A stretch of 64,000 bases of DNA from Plesiocystis pacifica SIR-1 (GCF_000170895.1 NZ_ABCS01000018.1:1-64000), one strand, 5' to 3'. Numbered from the stretch's first letter, positions 41,812-51,010 are shown. A program made the numbers and translations. Notes: generated by a model not told the origin, from the letters alone.

Positions 41812-43920
41812 CTACTCGGAGGTCTCGTCGCGCTTCATCAACCTCTTGAGATCGTTTTTAAGCTCCTTCCAAATATCACCGTCCTCCCGCACCGACTCCG
41901 TGACCAGTCGTTCCATAAATGCGTTCTTGCTCAAGCCAAAGTCTGGCCGACTAATCAGAAGTTCCCAGAGGGTTGCCAGCGTTTTTTTACCATCGAGTTC
42001 AACCATGTAGTCTACGTCGGATTTCGCAGAGTTCAGTTCCGCAACGCACCTAGCAGCAAACGCTTTTTTCGAACCATCAGAGGACACTCCCTCAACAAAT
42101 GAGCGAACACCCTCGAGCCGCTCCCAGATCCGATCTGAAACTCCGTCAAAGTCACCCCCGAACTCCTCGTACTCATTCAAGAAACCACAGTTAGGAGGTG
42201 AGAATGAGGAACTGTAGACCTTCTTGGCCACCACGAACGGTAGTTGCCTAAGAGCGGCATCCTTCACGATTTGAAGCACATCCCCCCTCGTTAGCCGGTC
42301 AGGGGGGGACTTCAACTGCCTGAACCTCTTCGTAGTTTCAGCCTTTCGTCGTTCGGCATCGTACACGCTGTATATCACGTTGTGATCCAAGAGGTAGTTC
42401 TCTATGCAGTATCGACGCAGCTGAGCAACCCTGACGTGCTCGCTGTCCTCAAAGCTGAACACACTCCTGTCATTGTCCAAAACAAAAACATGATCGATAG
42501 AGACCTGACCTTTGACGTCGCCTGCTTTTAGCTCTCGGATATACTTCTCAGCCTCCGAACGCCCGTGCATGACCTGGACCTTGTACCCCCCCACGAGTTC
42601 AAGAAACGCCTCCTCAACAACCGCTTTGTCTGTTTTTCCCTCTAGGTAGAGAACTCCCTCATGGCAAATAGTCGCGATTGGATCGGCTCCCAGACCTGCG
42701 ATTGCAGACTCGGCCTCGGCCCGGTCGCTACGCCGGATTTCAGTCACTCGCTGCGGCCGCGCATGCATATGGTGAAGAACAGCTGACTCTTCAAAGTACG
42801 CCGAGGAGAGAACTTGTGGGGAGTGTGTGCACATGATGACCTGAACGTCCTGACTTGCGCATACATGTTCAGCAAGAAATGGAACGATCTTCTTCTGCAA
42901 TGTTGGGTGAAAGTGGAGCTCTGGCTCGTCAAGCAGGACTATCCCTCCTTTCATCATTGACCTTCGGAGAAGCAAGTATGTTAAAAGAACCCCTCGTTCA
43001 CCACTGCTCATGTCCCCGATGTCATATGAGCGATTCGTATCAATATCCTTGACAGTGACCATCAGCCGGCCGCTCACGGGTTCAACGGACACTCCGTCGA
43101 AGACTCTTCGTCCTCCCAAGAAGATCCTTAGGACCTGATTGATGTCATCCGCAATGTCGCTCCCCCTCACCAAATGACGGTTGGTTATATACTGTTTCAG
43201 TCGAGCATACTTCTGATGTGCCTGAACGAGGTGTGTATTGATGTGAGACTGGTACTCGGCCTGACCGAACTGGATGTTAACTGCGGCCTGTGGAATGGCG
43301 CGGTCTGCGGGGAAGTAGCTGACAGGTGTCAGATTGTAATCGGGTTGTTCCCATAAATTAGCGAGTAGGGAGCCAGCCAGTTCTGAGCGGCGCGACAACT
43401 GGCCTGTTGTACCTTCAATCGTGATATGAAGTCGCAGGTCTTTGCTGTCGTTGCAAAACTCACTTTCAATTTTGTCCCGGACCTGCCCTCGAACGCTATT
43501 CCACTCTTTCATGCCTTCGGTAGTCTGAAGGCGCGCAGCAACTCCTTGCGGACCTCCATACATCAATGAGTACTGGTGCAATGCAATCGTGTCGGACGCG
43601 CCTAGAATCTTGTTCACCTCGGTGTCTGACAACTCACAAGTTGCAACTACATCACAGGAGTTACCCGGCTCCCCGAGCAGCGCACTTCCATCAATAGAGT
43701 TGTTGTTCCGATACTGGAGCCCAGGAATCTGTGAGGCTGCTTGGCGGAGATCAACGTTGTTGCGAGGCGTGGCAAAAACGAACAAAAGGCGGAGTGCCTC
43801 CAGTACAGTCGTTTTTCCACAACCATTATTTCCGGCGATGACCGACATTCGGCCGCCCAAGCTAAACTCTAGGTCTCTGATCGAGCGGTAGTTTCGAATG
43901 CTCGCCTTCTTGATTCGCAT
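41812..43920 (-). CDS. OLD-family-like ATPase with TOPRIM nuclease domain
   Basis: A 702-residue protein. The AAA/ABC-type ATPase (about 1-400) has Walker A GNNGCGKTT (30-38), signature SSGERG (305-310), Walker B VLLDEPELHFHP (D331, E332) and THSPQVL with H366. The TOPRIM domain follows, with E427 in LYLEGKTDK and the D482-x-D484 pair in VLDNDRS. The C-terminal ~200 residues are helical. The architecture matches OLD/RecF-like nucleases used in anti-phage systems. Base composition is AT-richer than the neighbours. It lies upstream of the CHAT-like membrane gene, separated by 570 bp and the sirtuin fragment. Likely a defence nuclease that senses phage DNA or replication proteins. Confidence 0.87.
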   Translation of the reverse strand: MRIKKASIRNYRSIRDLEFSLGGRMSVIAGNNGCGKTTVLEALRLLFVFATPRNNVDLRQAASQIPGLQYRNNNSIDGSALLGEPGNSCDVVATCELSDTEVNKILGASDTIALHQYSLMYGGPQGVAARLQTTEGMKEWNSVRGQVRDKIESEFCNDSKDLRLHITIEGTTGQLSRRSELAGSLLANLWEQPDYNLTPVSYFPADRAIPQAAVNIQFGQAEYQSHINTHLVQAHQKYARLKQYITNRHLVRGSDIADDINQVLRIFLGGRRVFDGVSVEPVSGRLMVTVKDIDTNRSYDIGDMSSGERGVLLTYLLLRRSMMKGGIVLLDEPELHFHPTLQKKIVPFLAEHVCASQDVQVIMCTHSPQVLSSAYFEESAVLHHMHARPQRVTEIRRSDRAEAESAIAGLGADPIATICHEGVLYLEGKTDKAVVEEAFLELVGGYKVQVMHGRSEAEKYIRELKAGDVKGQVSIDHVFVLDNDRSVFSFEDSEHVRVAQLRRYCIENYLLDHNVIYSVYDAERRKAETTKRFRQLKSPPDRLTRGDVLQIVKDAALRQLPFVVAKKVYSSSFSPPNCGFLNEYEEFGGDFDGVSDRIWERLEGVRSFVEGVSSDGSKKAFAARCVAELNSAKSDVDYMVELDGKKTLATLWELLISRPDFGLSKNAFMERLVTESVREDGDIWKELKNDLKRLMKRDETSE

Positions 43921-44017
43921 CCACCGAATAGTGCTTTCCTCTGCCGAGCCAGTGCAAGTACCAGTGTGCGTGAGTCAGCGCACAAAAACGAAGGCGCCGA
44001 GCGACTCAAGATCTCGG

Positions 44018-44395
44018 CTAACGTGTCGGGGAATCATGCGTCTTACGTGCCCTCTCACTCGGCTGCTTCCTACGATCGAGTTGCCGAAAGAGCGCGCACA
44101 GGACTTGAAAGCTGAGCTCTTGCTCCTCCGTGGGTCGGCTCAGGATGAGGTCGACCAGTTCACGGGCGAGGTCCCTCTCCCCGAGTTCCAGGCCCATGAA
44201 GAGGGTGCTCATCATTAAGTCTAGCCCACAACACAGCTTGGTGAGCGTGTCGAGGCTCGGGGAGAAGGAGCCGCGCTCAAGCCGACGGATCGTATCGGTA
44301 GATAGCCCTGAACGCTCAGCCAAGACATCTTGCGTCAACCCACGGGCAGTGCGGAGGCTCCGTACGTGAGCCCCGAAGCGTCGCGTGGGGCTCAA
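44018..44395 (-). CDS. XRE-type helix-turn-helix regulator
   Basis: About 125 residues from a TTG at 44395 that overlaps the upstream stop (TTGA); the open frame reaches further upstream. The HTH is clear: FGAHVRSLRTARGLTQDVLA, then STDTIRRLERGSFSPSLDTL. It resembles the regulator at 61662. It may control the element or the adjacent OLD-like gene, whose start lies 98 bp further along. Confidence 0.78.
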   Translation of the reverse strand: MSPTRRFGAHVRSLRTARGLTQDVLAERSGLSTDTIRRLERGSFSPSLDTLTKLCCGLDLMMSTLFMGLELGERDLARELVDLILSRPTEEQELSFQVLCALFRQLDRRKQPSERARKTHDSPTR

Positions 44396-44958
44396 GACAG
44401 CCTCCGGCGGTAGCGGGTCGAACTGGTCTTGCCCTTCCGCTCGACCTGGCCAGCGTCGACGAGACGGGTGAGCGAGGCCTGGAGCTTCCACCGGGGTCCA
44501 CCGACTTGGTCTCGCAAGAAGCGCCCATCGATCCAGCCATGCTCCACCTCTGGGTCAGACATGGCCTCATCGAGGACCTCACGGACGAAATCGTCGAAGA
44601 GTTCGCCCGTCGCTTGCCGTGCTGCCTCGAGGCGCTCTTGAACCAGGCCCTTGTTGTGGGCCCGGATGCCGGCGACAACTACCCCCTCCTGGCTAATGAG
44701 CTCTTCCAATCGGACCGCTCGGAGCGTTTCTGCGCGTTCGCCTCCCTGGGCGAGGTAGTCAAGCAGCTCGCCCAGAGTCCAACTCGGGTGCTGCCGCAGA
44801 GCGCAAATCAGGACATGCCGCTCGGTCTCGGCAACAAGGGGGTCGAGACCGAGCGCCGACACCGACGGTTTGTCGCCCAATCCCGCCCCGTTGAAGGGAC
44901 GCGACCCGGTGCTTGGTGAGTCTGTCTCATGCTTCATGCCCCCATCGTGGCGAGTCAT
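44392..44958 (-). CDS. Putative winged-helix DNA-binding regulator
   Basis: 188 residues from 44958 (an ATG at 44937 is an alternative). The C-terminal ~60 residues have a winged-helix pattern (FLRDQVGG, LQASLTRLVDAGQVER, STRYRRRL), and a second helix-rich segment with TLGELLDYLAQGG lies in the middle. This fits a marker- or DksA-independent transcription regulator but matches no family I can name. It is translationally coupled to the XRE gene downstream. Confidence 0.55.
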   Translation of the reverse strand: MTRHDGGMKHETDSPSTGSRPFNGAGLGDKPSVSALGLDPLVAETERHVLICALRQHPSWTLGELLDYLAQGGERAETLRAVRLEELISQEGVVVAGIRAHNKGLVQERLEAARQATGELFDDFVREVLDEAMSDPEVEHGWIDGRFLRDQVGGPRWKLQASLTRLVDAGQVERKGKTSSTRYRRRLS

Positions 44959-45012
44959 GCACGTTAAGAACAGGTCAGCAATTCGGAGAATTGACCTAAT
45001 CGGTAACGAGCG

Positions 45013-45303
45013 TCATGCGAGCTCGCGCTTTGCCCGAACTCGCCACGACCCGAGCGTCGAGCGGGGAACGTCCAGAAACTTGGCCGCACGCCTCACCGAG
45101 CCCGCGTCGGAGATGATGCGCTCGAGCAAGATGGCCGTCATCCTTGCCCAGGTCGACAACTCGACGATGTATGTGTCGCTAACACCCACGGGGAAGTCGA
45201 GGACGTTGTCGCCGTCGACAGCTCCACGCTCCACGGCCTCGATCAGATCGAGGTAAGCTGCCCCGGGAACGTCACGCTCGGAGTGTCGCAATGGAGAGAC
45301 CAT
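45013..45303 (-). CDS. Small Fis-type HTH protein
   Basis: A 96-residue protein. The C-terminus (about 58-94) has the Fis/NtrC-type HTH pattern: LLERIISDAGSVRRAAKFL then PRSTLGSWR. No sigma-54 ATPase domain is present, so it is a stand-alone DNA-binding module. It is preceded by about 200 bp with no gene. Probably regulatory; the target is unknown. Confidence 0.6.
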   Translation of the reverse strand: MVSPLRHSERDVPGAAYLDLIEAVERGAVDGDNVLDFPVGVSDTYIVELSTWARMTAILLERIISDAGSVRRAAKFLDVPRSTLGSWRVRAKRELA

Positions 45304-45508
45304 CGCGCGGGTCGGAGGCGGAGCACCAGGTCACGGATTAGTCCAGCCGGTGTAATTCGTGACGAGTCCCTTGCCATGTCCATAGGCCGTTGCTAGCTTC
45401 GAAATCGCCTGGAATGATGAGAACGAGTTCCGCGTAGGCAAGCTCAGACCCGATGACCCCCTCGACCCCTTCACCACCTCTCGCGGCGTCCTCCATGGGA
45501 GTGCGCCT

Positions 45509-45832
45509 GTGGTGACCTATGAGGCCCTGGGCCGACGAATTCGTGATCACCGGCATAGGCTCGGCTTGTCCCAAGAGCGCTTCGCTGAGCTCGCAGGCGT
45601 ATCCAAGGAAACCATCGGCCGTCTCGAGCAAGCTGTCGGGAGCCCCTCTCTCGAGACCCTCGACAAGGTCGCCCTCGTGCTCGACACGACGGTCCCGATT
45701 CTGCTCGCCAAGCGCGCCTGTGATGAGGTCGCCGTGTTGGTCGCCGAGCTGCCTGACCGCGAGCAAGAAATCGCCCGGGTCATGATCAAGGCGCTCTCGG
45801 AGCACGTGCGGTCGGCCGAGCCGGCGCCGTAG
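45509..45832 (+). CDS. XRE-family HTH regulator
   Basis: A 107-residue protein starting at GTG 45509. A classic HTH_3: YEALGRRIRDHRHRLGLSQE then SKETIGRLEQAVGSPSLETL. The C-terminal helices are probably for dimerisation. It converges with the small regulator at 45836, with 3 nt between stops. Similar in layout to 61662. Confidence 0.83.
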   Translation: MVTYEALGRRIRDHRHRLGLSQERFAELAGVSKETIGRLEQAVGSPSLETLDKVALVLDTTVPILLAKRACDEVAVLVAELPDREQEIARVMIKALSEHVRSAEPAP

Positions 45833-45835
45833 CCC

Positions 45836-46078
45836 TCAGTGGTAGTTCGGCTCGGTGAGCAGCTCGGGCGCGGTGGTGCCGACGGCTTCCGCGATCAGGC
45901 TGACGAGATCGAGGTCAGGATCGATCTCGCCCTTACAGATGCCCTCGAGGTGCTCGCGCGTGATGCCGACCTTGGCTGCCACATCATCGAGCGTGAGGTT
46001 CTGCTCGAAGCTGAGGCGGTGAAGGTTCGAGGCGAGAACCTCGTAGGCGGGGCGCCGAGTCACTGGCAGAAGGTACAC
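45836..46078 (-). CDS. Small XRE-type HTH protein
   Basis: An 80-residue protein that is almost entirely an HTH_3 domain (NLHRLSFEQNLTLDDVA, REHLEGICKGEIDPDL, LIAEAVG). It resembles the C-terminal HTH of the kinase at 61997, so the two may bind related sites. Confidence 0.78.
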   Translation of the reverse strand: MYLLPVTRRPAYEVLASNLHRLSFEQNLTLDDVAAKVGITREHLEGICKGEIDPDLDLVSLIAEAVGTTAPELLTEPNYH

Positions 46079-46134
46079 CGACCGCGAACCATCGAGCCAG
46101 CGGCAGAGCGCGCCTCATGCGCGCGGTAGTAGGT

Positions 46135-46572
46135 TCAAGGTAGGCAGGCCTGGAAGCTGTCTCGCTGGACTGAGGCCAGCCCGGAGCAGCCGGCCCGCGT
46201 GGTGTCATAATCGCTCAGGCAGGTCATCCCTGCTCCCTCGATGCACTCGTTGTCGGCTTCGAGGCACGCCACCAACACATCCAGCGCATCGTTCACGCAC
46301 TCGAGATACCCCTTCGCCCCTTCTTCGTGCCCCTCGAGCGCATCCGCGATGCAGCCTCGCCGCTCCAAGTCGATGGAGCCGACCCCTTCCTCGCACTCGG
46401 GGCCCGAGGCGTACCCATACTCCTGATGGCACTCGCACCGCAGGCCTACGGAGACGTTGTACACGTCGGCGAAGTACTCGAGCTCGCCGGAGATGTCCGG
46501 CGGAGCCTGGCAAGAGAGCCCGAGGAGAGCGGGTGAGAGCAAGCAAAGACGCGCTGCCAGGCGGTCGAGCAT
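46135..46572 (-). CDS. Cys-rich secreted lipoprotein
   Basis: About 145 residues from the ATG at 46572, chosen because a signal peptide follows directly (basic start, hydrophobic core, lipobox LLGLSC). The mature part has about ten Cys, probably disulfide-bonded, as in many small myxobacterial lipoproteins. It starts 11 nt from the end of the large gene at 46584, so it may be the last gene of the same minus-strand operon. Function unknown. Confidence 0.7.
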   Translation of the reverse strand: MLDRLAARLCLLSPALLGLSCQAPPDISGELEYFADVYNVSVGLRCECHQEYGYASGPECEEGVGSIDLERRGCIADALEGHEEGAKGYLECVNDALDVLVACLEADNECIEGAGMTCLSDYDTTRAGCSGLASVQRDSFQACLP

Positions 46573-46583
46573 GCCGCACGGTA

Positions 46584-48557
46584 TCACGAGTCGCGCCGTT
46601 TCCCCTCGAGCCGGTGAAGCCCCCACAAGCCCGCCACGGTCAAGGTCAACGCACCGCCTGCCGTCAAGCCGGCCGCGAGCTGGCTGGACTGGGCTTCGGA
46701 GGAAGTGTTTGCGACCGTGCCGGCGTGTTGCTGCGGTGGCTTGAGACGACCGAGCGACACGGCCGCATCGAGGGGCGCCCCGCTGGCGATCCGCGGGGGC
46801 TTGATCGCCCGCGGGGGCTTGATGCTCGGGCGCAGAATCTCGTGGCCGAGTCCAGGGCTGCCCTGCAAGAGCGGGTTCACGGTCGAGACCTTGACCCCGC
46901 TCGCCTCGAGCTCCTTGCGGAGCTCGGGGTCGGCGACCTCGCGCAGGTCCACGAGCATGCGCTTGTTCGACTGGAGGAGGGCGCTCCTTGCCTGCGTGAA
47001 CGCGTCGCCCAACCGGTTGCGGCGTACCTGGCCTCCCTCACGATAAAGCGCGCCTGCTCCTGGTGGGATGTAGGCGACGTCGAGGGTATCGAGGCCTCGC
47101 AGCTGCATGGCGGCGACGGTCTTACAAAAAGGCTTGATGAGCCGGGCGTAGATGCTCTCCGAGAACGGTACGCTGAAGCGACCCTCTCGAGGGTTGGCGA
47201 TGAGTGCTGTCGGCATCCTCGGATCTCGCCCGCCGACGCGCAGCTCTCCACCGTCCTCGAAGGCAGTCATGAGCGTGGCAAGCCTCGAGAGTAGACCTCG
47301 CCAGCCTGGTGCGCGCACTCGGGTCCACTCCGACTGCACGAACTCCCAGAACCGTTCGAAACAGCGCTGCCACGCGAAGTCGATGGCCTCGACGTCGATG
47401 GTGTAGAGCAGCGGCCCCGGCTGGGCGATCGACTCCAGCAACCCCGCGAGCAGCTTGTTAGTCGACGGGTAGAAGGCCCCCACGTTCTCCCCGGGCGTGG
47501 TCACGTTCAGCGGCGCCCCGGCGTAGGCCCAGCCCAGACCCTGCGTCGGCCAGACCGACTCCGCCTTCACGCACATCCGGCAGTCCCGGCGCCCGTCGAA
47601 GCTCTGCGCCCGCATGTAGCAGGGCTTGTCCACGCCCTTACACCGGAGGCTGTAGCGATCGACCGGTGTGCCCCGAGGCGTCTGATAGAAGCGATACGAA
47701 GCCTGGAGCACGCGCAGCATCGTCCGCGTGCCCGGCATGAACCCAAAGTTCGCCCCGTCGCCGACGTCGAAGCGGTACTGCGTCTCCCCCCTCGGCCCGC
47801 GCGCGCGCCCGGGGTCGCCCTGTTGCGCTGCGATGCCGTTGGCTCGATGCTGGAACTTCCACGCAACCCGCGGCTCGTAGGCCGGCAGGTAGAGGCTCGT
47901 GTAGTCCGCGTTGGACGCGGCCTCGACCTTCCCGTCGGGGAAGACCACCCCCCCGTGGCCGCGCTGGCGGATGACCTCCATCACTCGGTTGACCTGCCAC
48001 GTGTCCGTGGCCGGCTCCTCCGACTGCAAGGGCGGCAGGGCCACGTCCTTGGCCAGCTCGCTTGCCCGGTGCGCGGCGACGACATCCGCGGCCCACACCG
48101 CAGCCGCGATCACCTGGGCCACGGTCTGGCCGATCATGTTGGTCTGCCCGGCGATCTGCTGGAGCGCCTGCATCCCCGCATTCTTGAGCAGCTCCGTGAC
48201 GAGCTCGGTGCCGTCGTCGACGTGCTGGAAGATGTCGATGACCGACCCCACGCTCGAGTAGACCTGCGCGACGGTGCGGCCGAGGGGGGCGCCCTGGATC
48301 GCCGGGACCCCGATCCGCGTGCCGATCTCGAACAGGCTGATCTGCGAGGTCGAGATCCAGTTCTTCCAGTCCGCGCTGGCGAAGGTGCGGAGCCCCAGCT
48401 CACCCGAGAGGCCGACCGCGGGGTCGAGGATCGAGTCGGCGAAGACCTCCTTGCCCGGGAGTTTGCTCTCGAAGTGCAGCCAGTCCGTGCCCGGCGGGAA
48501 GATCGGAAGGTGCCGGTTGGCGTGGTTGAGGTAGGTGGCGTCGGGGCGCAAGAGCAT
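46584..48557 (-). CDS. 657-residue protein with C-terminal membrane segment, envelope-module component
   Basis: The start at ATG 48557 avoids a low-complexity upstream extension. Residues 90-165 are Ala/Val/Ile-rich and amphipathic. A Cys-containing region (LRCKGVDKPCYM, DCRMCVK) lies near 310-335. The end has a Pro-rich linker and one membrane helix (about 627-648) before a basic tail. No known domain was recognised. It lies in the minus-strand arm of the divergent envelope module with 48565 and 48776. The size and single anchor fit a large structural or spike-like protein, but that is inference. Confidence 0.68.
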   Translation of the reverse strand: MLLRPDATYLNHANRHLPIFPPGTDWLHFESKLPGKEVFADSILDPAVGLSGELGLRTFASADWKNWISTSQISLFEIGTRIGVPAIQGAPLGRTVAQVYSSVGSVIDIFQHVDDGTELVTELLKNAGMQALQQIAGQTNMIGQTVAQVIAAAVWAADVVAAHRASELAKDVALPPLQSEEPATDTWQVNRVMEVIRQRGHGGVVFPDGKVEAASNADYTSLYLPAYEPRVAWKFQHRANGIAAQQGDPGRARGPRGETQYRFDVGDGANFGFMPGTRTMLRVLQASYRFYQTPRGTPVDRYSLRCKGVDKPCYMRAQSFDGRRDCRMCVKAESVWPTQGLGWAYAGAPLNVTTPGENVGAFYPSTNKLLAGLLESIAQPGPLLYTIDVEAIDFAWQRCFERFWEFVQSEWTRVRAPGWRGLLSRLATLMTAFEDGGELRVGGRDPRMPTALIANPREGRFSVPFSESIYARLIKPFCKTVAAMQLRGLDTLDVAYIPPGAGALYREGGQVRRNRLGDAFTQARSALLQSNKRMLVDLREVADPELRKELEASGVKVSTVNPLLQGSPGLGHEILRPSIKPPRAIKPPRIASGAPLDAAVSLGRLKPPQQHAGTVANTSSEAQSSQLAAGLTAGGALTLTVAGLWGLHRLEGKRRDS

Positions 48558-48564
48558 GATCGAC

Positions 48565-48789
48565 TCAGGTGGGCTCGGGGTCAGGGGTGGCTTGGGGCTC
48601 GTTCGCGGGCCTGGGGTCCCGCCGCCCGGGTCCGGTCTGGACGACGCGCACGCGCTCTCCAGGCCGCGGGCGCCCGACGAGGTCGAAGTCGCCGAACAGC
48701 TCCTGGGCACAGTTCTCCCGGGTGAGCTCGTCGAAGCCCAGCTCGCGGTAGAGCTGCCGGCGCAGGGCCTGGCGCTCAGAAGGGGTCAT
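48565..48789 (-). CDS. 74-residue hydrophilic protein
   Basis: A small protein with an N-terminal helix (SERQALRRQLYRELGF) and a Pro/Arg-rich tail. It overlaps the upstream gene by 14 nt and is 7 nt from the start of the 657-residue gene, so it is part of the same operon. No family recognised. Confidence 0.62.
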   Translation of the reverse strand: MTPSERQALRRQLYRELGFDELTRENCAQELFGDFDLVGRPRPGERVRVVQTGPGRRDPRPANEPQATPDPEPT

Positions 48790-49984
48790 CGCCCGCCTCG
48801 GGGTAGCTGGCCATCCGGTGCGTGGCGAGGCGACCGACGATGTAGCGTGCGGCGAGCTGCTGCTCAGCGTCGGCGATGTCGCGGAACTGGTCGCTGTTGA
48901 ACAGGGGGATCAGCCGGGCGATGTGCTCGAGGGCGTCGCGCTCGGCCTCGAAGGCCGCGCCCTTGTCGAGCAGCGCCCGCATGGCCCCCGCGGCCTTCTC
49001 GTTCCCGTTCCACAGCTGGAGGAGCTGCCGCGGGTTGAGGGTGTGGAACAAGAAGATCATCGCCTGCTGGGCGGACCCGAAGGTCGGGAACACGGTCAGG
49101 TCTCGCTGGGCCATCAGCTCGACCACGCGGTTGGCGAAGGGCACCAGCTCGCCCATGAAGGCGTCGAAGGCCATCTTCCCAGTCTCGAGGGCCATGGCCA
49201 CGCGCTGGGTCTTCTCGCCCTCGGCGAAGGCCTTGGCCCGGAGCTCGGTCTGGCCCGAGGAGTCGGCACGCAGCCGCTCGACCTGCTCACGCTGGTACTC
49301 GGTCGCGTCCTTGAACAGTTCGCTGGCCTTGTTGATGAGGCGGGGGCCAGCTTCGATGGTCTCCTGGACGGCCGCGAAGGTTTGCTGGGCGGAGACCAGA
49401 GCATCTGCCGCGACCTGGAAGGACTTGTCGCGCTCGGCGTAGGACTTGTCGCGCTCTTCGATGTGGCGCTCGAACATCGCGTTGAGCCGGGCCTCGAGTA
49501 GACGCTCGGACTGGTAGTGCCGGAAGGCGTCGCGCGAGGCTCCGATGTGGGAGGTCTCGAGTTCATCCTCGACGGCCGAAGTGCTGGACTGGGCGAGGGG
49601 ACGGCAGCGCTTGCCGTCCCCAAACAGGACGTCCCCACCTTCGTCATAGCCGATGAGTTTGAAGTCGCAGGGAATGTCCAGCGTGCTCGCCCACAGCTTG
49701 GCGAGAGACCAGAACTGGGCGGTGGTCTGTTCGGCCTTCAGACGCAGGCCCGAAGAGGGCAGATCGGGGTCGTGCTCCCATTCGAGGCGGGTCCCGTCGA
49801 GCTCCTCATCCCCCTCTAGGGTCGCTTCTTCGGGCAGTGGCGCCTGATTGGGGATGAGCGCCCGGTAGCTGGCCCGACCGCAGCGCCACTGCAACAGGAG
49901 GACCGCGAGGACGGGGTCATACTCGGCGATCTGGTCGGACCACTTCGCGGGAGGGGGCGGGTACTCGTAGATGGCAGCGCTCAT
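48776..49984 (-). CDS. 402-residue protein with coiled-coil centre
   Basis: The start at ATG 49984 is preferred (another in-frame ATG lies at 49999). The first 120 residues are acidic with several Trp. Residues about 140-260 are a long charged helix (repeated ERDKS), likely coiled coil. The C-terminal part is helical and rich in Ala/Leu/Phe. No membrane segment or known domain. First gene of the minus arm; the divergent promoter region lies at 49985-50283. Could be a structural or scaffold protein. Confidence 0.67.
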   Translation of the reverse strand: MSAAIYEYPPPPAKWSDQIAEYDPVLAVLLLQWRCGRASYRALIPNQAPLPEEATLEGDEELDGTRLEWEHDPDLPSSGLRLKAEQTTAQFWSLAKLWASTLDIPCDFKLIGYDEGGDVLFGDGKRCRPLAQSSTSAVEDELETSHIGASRDAFRHYQSERLLEARLNAMFERHIEERDKSYAERDKSFQVAADALVSAQQTFAAVQETIEAGPRLINKASELFKDATEYQREQVERLRADSSGQTELRAKAFAEGEKTQRVAMALETGKMAFDAFMGELVPFANRVVELMAQRDLTVFPTFGSAQQAMIFLFHTLNPRQLLQLWNGNEKAAGAMRALLDKGAAFEAERDALEHIARLIPLFNSDQFRDIADAEQQLAARYIVGRLATHRMASYPEAGDDPF

Positions 49985-50283
49985 ATCGAGCGAAACCATG
50001 GTGGCGCTTTTCCGAGATGGCAAGCGGAAAGAGTCAGCAATCTCAATTCACCATACATGGCTCGTCGTTTTGGACTCCAACGTTGCACGAGCTTGGACGC
50101 AAACTTGGCCCCGTTGCATGCAAGTTGGCCGCTGGGCGCCCAATTTGGGTCCATCTTGGCTGCAACGATGCACGCCGCGTTGCATGCAAATACATACTCT
50201 CGACCGTGGCCGAGGCTAGCTAATCGCATGACCTTACCTCGCGGCGAGTTGGCAAATGCCGCGACTTGGTCCACGGTGGACGC
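49985..50283. promoter_or_regulatory. Divergent control region with repeated TTGCATGCAA palindromes
   Basis: This ~300-bp gap separates the two divergent arms of the envelope module. The perfect 10-bp palindrome ttgcatgcaa occurs at 50114-50123 and 50180-50189 (66 bp apart), with further ttgca/tgcaa half-sites near 50082 and 50162. The region is less GC-rich than the genes. The repeats could be operators for one of the HTH regulators or iteron-like replication or packaging sites. No gene is seen. Confidence 0.6.
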
Positions 50284-50718
50284 ATGTCGATTCATCAACT
50301 CGCCGCGGACTCGAGTCCGGGGGCCATGGCCGCGCTCGACCAGGCGCTGCCCGAGGTCGTGGACCTCGAGAACCGGCTCCAGGCCCAGAGCTTCGCCCAC
50401 AAGTGCCTCCGCGAGACGGAGGAAGACGCCCGCCGGCAGGTCGAGGAGGCCCGCCTCGACCGCATCGAACATATCGCTACGGAGACCCTCGAGGTGTTCA
50501 GCTCGATCGGGGCCGGGGCGCTGTCGTGCTGGACGGTGGGCCCCAAGCAGGTCCCCGTGGGCGGCCTGGTCAACGGCCTGCTCGGTACGGGCGCGAAGAT
50601 TGGGAGCCTGCTCAACCCCAATCAGCGCGCCCTTCGGTCGGCCTGTCGCGTGGGCAAGTCGATGCTTCAGACGCAGCTGGGCATCACCACCCGCCGCATC
50701 GTGCGAGGTGAGCTGTGA
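50284..50718 (+). CDS. 144-residue protein, start of plus-strand envelope operon
   Basis: ATG at 50284 (TTG 50266 possible). An N-terminal charged helix of about 50 residues, then a Gly/Ala/Ser-rich hydrophobic stretch (about 75-105) that may associate with a membrane. It overlaps the next start by 4 nt (GTGA). No family recognised. Confidence 0.65.
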   Translation: MSIHQLAADSSPGAMAALDQALPEVVDLENRLQAQSFAHKCLRETEEDARRQVEEARLDRIEHIATETLEVFSSIGAGALSCWTVGPKQVPVGGLVNGLLGTGAKIGSLLNPNQRALRSACRVGKSMLQTQLGITTRRIVRGEL

Positions 50719-50954
50719 GCGGCGAGGAGACGACGACCCGCGGCGAGCAGCGCGAGCTCGAGCGGCGCAAGGCCAAGCAAGGCGGCCGAGCTCGCCGGGC
50801 GGGGCTCTTGCTCGACAAGCAGGCCAAGGAGCGCGCCCGCCAGGACGCCCTCGAAGACCAGCAGGGCCGCCTCGAGGGCCGCGTGGCCGAGCTCGAGCGG
50901 CGCATCAACAGCCACGCCACCCGCCTGGCCGCCCTCGAAGAGCCGGCCACCTGA
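50715..50954 (+). CDS. 79-residue coiled-coil protein
   Basis: GTG start overlapping the previous stop. Almost entirely Ala/Arg/Glu/Leu, with a heptad-like RLEGRVAELERRINSHA segment; a short coiled coil. Probably a scaffold or tether component of the module. Confidence 0.62.
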   Translation: MSGEETTTRGEQRELERRKAKQGGRARRAGLLLDKQAKERARQDALEDQQGRLEGRVAELERRINSHATRLAALEEPAT

Positions 50955-51010
50955 GCGGGCCCAACCCATCCACCCAACTCACCCCCAACTGACGACCAGA
51001 GATTCAGACC

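Noticed and set aside
45338..45805. A 155-residue minus-strand frame over the regulator at 45509
   Set aside because: It is antisense to a clear XRE HTH gene and has no recognisable domain.
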